Source of the DNA: an uncultured Lachnospiraceae bacterium
Lineage (GTDB): Bacteria > Bacillota > Clostridia > Lachnospirales > Lachnospiraceae
Length of the DNA: 53,760 nt
Assembly (NCBI GenBank): GCA_910588895.1
Contig: CAJUSS010000001.1
Span: 32,586-86,345, forward strand
Direction of reading: 5' to 3'
This document shows, piece after piece, positions 51,509 to 53,760 of this stretch (the stretch's first letter is position 1; every line of letters begins with the position of its first letter). The notes beneath the pieces are model-generated. The model was given only the letters and a program-made list of their open reading frames with translations, was not told the origin of the DNA and did not search any database. The position numbers and the translations under genes were made by a program.

Positions 51509-52219
51509 ATGAAGCTATCGATCATGCAGCCCTACTTCCTCCCCTACTTAGGCTACTGGCAGTTGATCGCCTGTGCCGATACCTTTGTGATCTATGACGA
51601 TGTCAATTTCATCAAGGGCGGCTGGATCAGCCGTAACCGTTATCTATACCAAGGCAGTCCAAAATATTTCAATCTGATCATGTCCGGCGCCAGCCCCAAT
51701 AAAAAGATCAATGAGGTGGGGCTGATGCGCGATCCCCGCTACCACCAGGGAAAAAAGCTCCTTGGCACCTTTCAGATGGCTTATCAGAAAGCGCCTATGT
51801 ATAAGGAGGTACTGCCGCTCTTAGAGGAGATCGTGCTCTTTGAGGAGGACAACCTGGCCCGCTACTTAGAGCACTCTATCCGGGCGATGTGCCGCTATCT
51901 ACAGATCCCGGCCAGGATCTGCGTATCCTCCCAGATCCCGGAGAAGGACGGCCGCCTGGTCAAAGAAGATAAAGTCCTGGATATCTGCCGCTGCCTGGGA
52001 GCCGATACCTATATCAATGCGATCGGAGGGCGAGAGCTGTACCGCCAAGAGGATTTCCGGCGCGCCGGAGTGGATCTGTTCTTTATCCAGATAGATCCGA
52101 TCGAGTACGCGCAGTTTGGGGATCCTTTCGTGCCGGGCCTTTCGATCGTGGATGTGTTGATGTTCAATGACAAGGAAACTGTCAAAGGGTATCTGCAGGC
52201 GTATACATTGGAACGCTGA
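51509..52219 (+). CDS. WbqC family protein
   Basis: A 236-residue WbqC-like protein. The N-terminal IMQPYFLPYLGYWQLI is the unmistakable family signature, with YDDVNFIKGGWISRNR next. WbqC proteins occur in O-antigen and other glycan loci and their biochemical activity is not established (a role in making an acylated or amino-sugar unit has been suggested). The ribosome site is weak (AGAGAG). It is followed after 83 bases by a DegT-like gene, a frequent partner. Confidence 0.88.
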   Translation: MKLSIMQPYFLPYLGYWQLIACADTFVIYDDVNFIKGGWISRNRYLYQGSPKYFNLIMSGASPNKKINEVGLMRDPRYHQGKKLLGTFQMAYQKAPMYKEVLPLLEEIVLFEEDNLARYLEHSIRAMCRYLQIPARICVSSQIPEKDGRLVKEDKVLDICRCLGADTYINAIGGRELYRQEDFRRAGVDLFFIQIDPIEYAQFGDPFVPGLSIVDVLMFNDKETVKGYLQAYTLER

Positions 52220-52302
52220 TCTGACGTTACTTTTACCGGTCGATCAAGAATCCCGCTGTAGGCGGGACGCAGATATAGATCAGGAAAATGGAGGAAACTG
52301 GG

Positions 52303-53406
52303 ATGAACGAAAAAGAATATGGGGGCTATATCGAGCTGGACACCTATCATGGCCGGGAGTACTATCCAAAGCTGCTGGCACTCAACAGCGGGCGGACAGC
52401 TCTGCAATTTTTGATCCGATACCGGAAGATCAAAAAGCTCTTGCTCCCCCGGCTCTGCTGCTCTACGGTGTGGGAAGCCTGCGAAAAGGAGGGCGCAGCC
52501 TGGGAGACTTATCCGGTGGACATACATTTTCAGCCGGTGCCGGATAGGCCTCTGCTCGAAGGGGAATGGCTGTACCTGGTCAATTTTTATGGCGCGCTCC
52601 CAAATGAGCTGCTCCGGCGCTATGCCCAGGCCTATCCACGGCTGATCGTGGATGATGTCCACGCGTTCTTCCAGGCCCCTCTGTCCCCTCATGCGATCCA
52701 CAGCCCGGATATGCCCATGGACAGCGGAGAGCGCTCCTCCTATACTGCGGATGCATACGGCCCTGCCGCGACAGTGGATACGATCTACAGCTGCCGAAAG
52801 TTCTTCGGCGTGCCCGATGGCGCTTATCTTTCTTTGTGGGACCCAAAAACAAAAAAAGAGCCTGACCAAGGCCCGGATCTGGACTGGCAAGCCTTATATG
52901 ACCGCCTTCCCCAGGATGTATCCCGCCATCGTATGGGCTATCTCCTGGGACGGTTTGAGGGCAGGGCCGCCGACCACTATCACGAGTATACCCAAAATGA
53001 CCAGCTTTTCACCGAAGAGCCGGTCAAACAGATGTCCCGGCTGACCCATAATCTGCTGCGCGGCATCGACTATGCCTTTGTGCTGGAGCGTCGGTCCGAA
53101 AACTTCCGCTATCTCCACGCACGTCTAAAGGGTCTAAACCGGCTAAAGCTGCCTATCATCAGCGGCGCTTACGCCTATCCTTTCTGGACAAAGGGCAGCG
53201 CCCCATCTGGTCCCCAGATCCGAAAAAAGCTTTTGGACAAAAAGATCTATATCCCCACCTTGTGGCCGGAGATGCTAAAACCCGGGCAGGAAGGTACTTT
53301 AGGCTATCAGATGGCCGAAAACATCCTCCCTCTCCCGGTGGATCAGCGGTACACGAGAGAGGATATGGATGTGATCTGCGGAGCGCTCTTAGATACTCTG
53401 CTCTAG
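52303..53406 (+). CDS. Divergent DegT-like PLP-dependent protein
   Basis: A 367-residue protein with the fold pattern of DegT aminotransferases but weak similarity. LNSGRTALQFLIR (28-40) is the cofactor-phosphate region, LIVDDVHAFFQ (114-124) gives the PLP-ring Asp, and YSCRKFFGVPDGAYL (162-176) holds the candidate Schiff-base Lys166. An insertion of about 20 polar residues (134-155) sits before the lysine. The ATG at 52303 has GGAGG eight bases upstream; Met five codons earlier lacks one. It is probably cotranscribed with the WbqC gene and may aminate the same unknown sugar nucleotide. Confidence 0.75.
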   Translation: MNEKEYGGYIELDTYHGREYYPKLLALNSGRTALQFLIRYRKIKKLLLPRLCCSTVWEACEKEGAAWETYPVDIHFQPVPDRPLLEGEWLYLVNFYGALPNELLRRYAQAYPRLIVDDVHAFFQAPLSPHAIHSPDMPMDSGERSSYTADAYGPAATVDTIYSCRKFFGVPDGAYLSLWDPKTKKEPDQGPDLDWQALYDRLPQDVSRHRMGYLLGRFEGRAADHYHEYTQNDQLFTEEPVKQMSRLTHNLLRGIDYAFVLERRSENFRYLHARLKGLNRLKLPIISGAYAYPFWTKGSAPSGPQIRKKLLDKKIYIPTLWPEMLKPGQEGTLGYQMAENILPLPVDQRYTREDMDVICGALLDTLL

Positions 53407-53422
53407 GCGGCCAAGGCTCTTT

Positions 53423-53760
53423 TTATCTCGCCCCCGCCTTCTCCTTTACGATCCCCAGCAGATACTGAAAGCTATCCAGCTTGAACAGCAGGGAGAGCAA
53501 CAGGTATAAGACCACGCCGGCCCCCACCTGCACAGTCAGTCCCAAGATCCCTCTGGGAAACATCCGTCCCGCCCCGTAGACCGCGCCCCCCATCAGCACC
53601 GAGGTGAGCAGGGAGGGCAGGATATCCCGCCAGAGCTGACGGATGGAGTAGCCTAAGAGCTTCTGGTTGGGCCATGCGTTGATAAAGGTACACACAAAAT
53701 CTCCCTGCCGCCTTAAATGACTTGGGCGTCTTATTCTCTCCCATTCCGATGACTTCCATG
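53423..53760 (-). CDS. C-terminal part of a Wzx/MOP-type flippase, running into the window edge
   Basis: The last 112 codons before the edge end in a region characteristic of polysaccharide flippases: FINAWPNQKLLGYS, then RDILPSLLTSVLMGG, two hydrophobic helices and LFKLDSFQYLLGI at the C-terminus. The frame is open to base 53760. However, the 20-odd residues encoded just before TFINAW (about 53700-53760) are charged (EWERIRRPSHLRRQG), where the family has a membrane helix. The gene may therefore be 5'-truncated or frame-shifted near 53705. It converges on the DegT-like gene with a 16-base gap. Confidence 0.6.
   Translation of the reverse strand, partial: WKSSEWERIRRPSHLRRQGDFVCTFINAWPNQKLLGYSIRQLWRDILPSLLTSVLMGGAVYGAGRMFPRGILGLTVQVGAGVVLYLLLSLLFKLDSFQYLLGIVKEKAGAR

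Noticed and set aside
53472..53759. Alternative minus-strand frame at the right edge starting MEVIGMGENK
   Set aside because: Only its first few residues look natural; the rest is a frame shadow of the flippase C-terminus.
1..53760. CRISPR arrays, tRNA or rRNA genes, insertion sequences, prophage
   Set aside because: No regularly spaced repeats, cloverleaf-like sequences, transposase or phage motifs were found in any gap.

Overview
The window looks like the chromosome of a spore-forming member of the Clostridia, most likely the Lachnospiraceae. The reasons are spo0A and spoIIM, strong AGGAGG ribosome sites, a Gram-positive LexA/DinR box at recA, clostridial ChW repeats in a cell-wall enzyme, and base composition in the mid-50s % GC (judged by eye). 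No rRNA, tRNA, CRISPR array, insertion sequence or phage gene was recognised. Most genes lie on the minus strand.

Left part (1-24 kb) is mostly housekeeping. A sugar-binding lipoprotein gene cut by the window edge faces a GH105 unsaturated-uronyl hydrolase, with a cre-like site and a good sigma-A promoter between them (pectin or glycosaminoglycan scavenging). Then on the minus strand come recA-recX, rny-proC-nudF-spoIIM-xerD, glgA-HD protein-yuiD and spo0A without its usual spoIVB neighbour. They are followed by tmk with a large GT-C-like membrane protein, a degenerate polysaccharide deacetylase and a Na+/alanine symporter. On the plus strand are a zinc-dependent phospholipase C-like protein and a BCCT transporter. 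A metallo-beta-lactamase-fold protein with a lipoprotein, and a very unusual HPr-like protein, lie between and beside them.

Right part (24-49.5 kb) is a minus-strand surface-polysaccharide locus of 23 genes, read from a promoter near 49.56 kb to a terminator near 24.2 kb, with an internal terminator and new promoter near 40.7 kb. It holds a sugar aminotransferase, five glycosyltransferase genes, a Wzx-like flippase, DUF2304 and DUF2142 membrane proteins, an ABC exporter (wzm, wzt with a C-terminal glycan-binding domain), a methyltransferase, and a 1064-residue protein that joins a kinase-like domain, a coiled coil, GT2 and GT4. It also holds a complete GDP-D-glycero-D-manno-heptose pathway (hddC-hddA-gmhB-gmhA), the first three steps of CDP-3,6-dideoxyhexose synthesis (rfbF-rfbG-rfbH) and a LicD transferase. 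Together these suggest a heptose- and dideoxyhexose-containing, possibly phospho-decorated glycan exported by Wzm/Wzt.

The most interesting signal is the block methyltransferase - kinase-like domain - coiled coil beside Wzt with its C-terminal domain. It repeats the logic of the WbdD/Wzt chain-termination ruler of E. coli O9a, here split over two overlapping genes and fused to two glycosyltransferases in a Gram-positive background. The last 4 kb (plus strand) carry an L,D-transpeptidase with cell-wall-binding repeats behind a structured leader, a WbqC-family protein and a divergent DegT-like PLP protein. A flippase C-terminus on the minus strand runs into the window edge. A window-wide feature is strong over-representation of GATC, produced largely by choosing G-ending codons before the isoleucine codon ATC.
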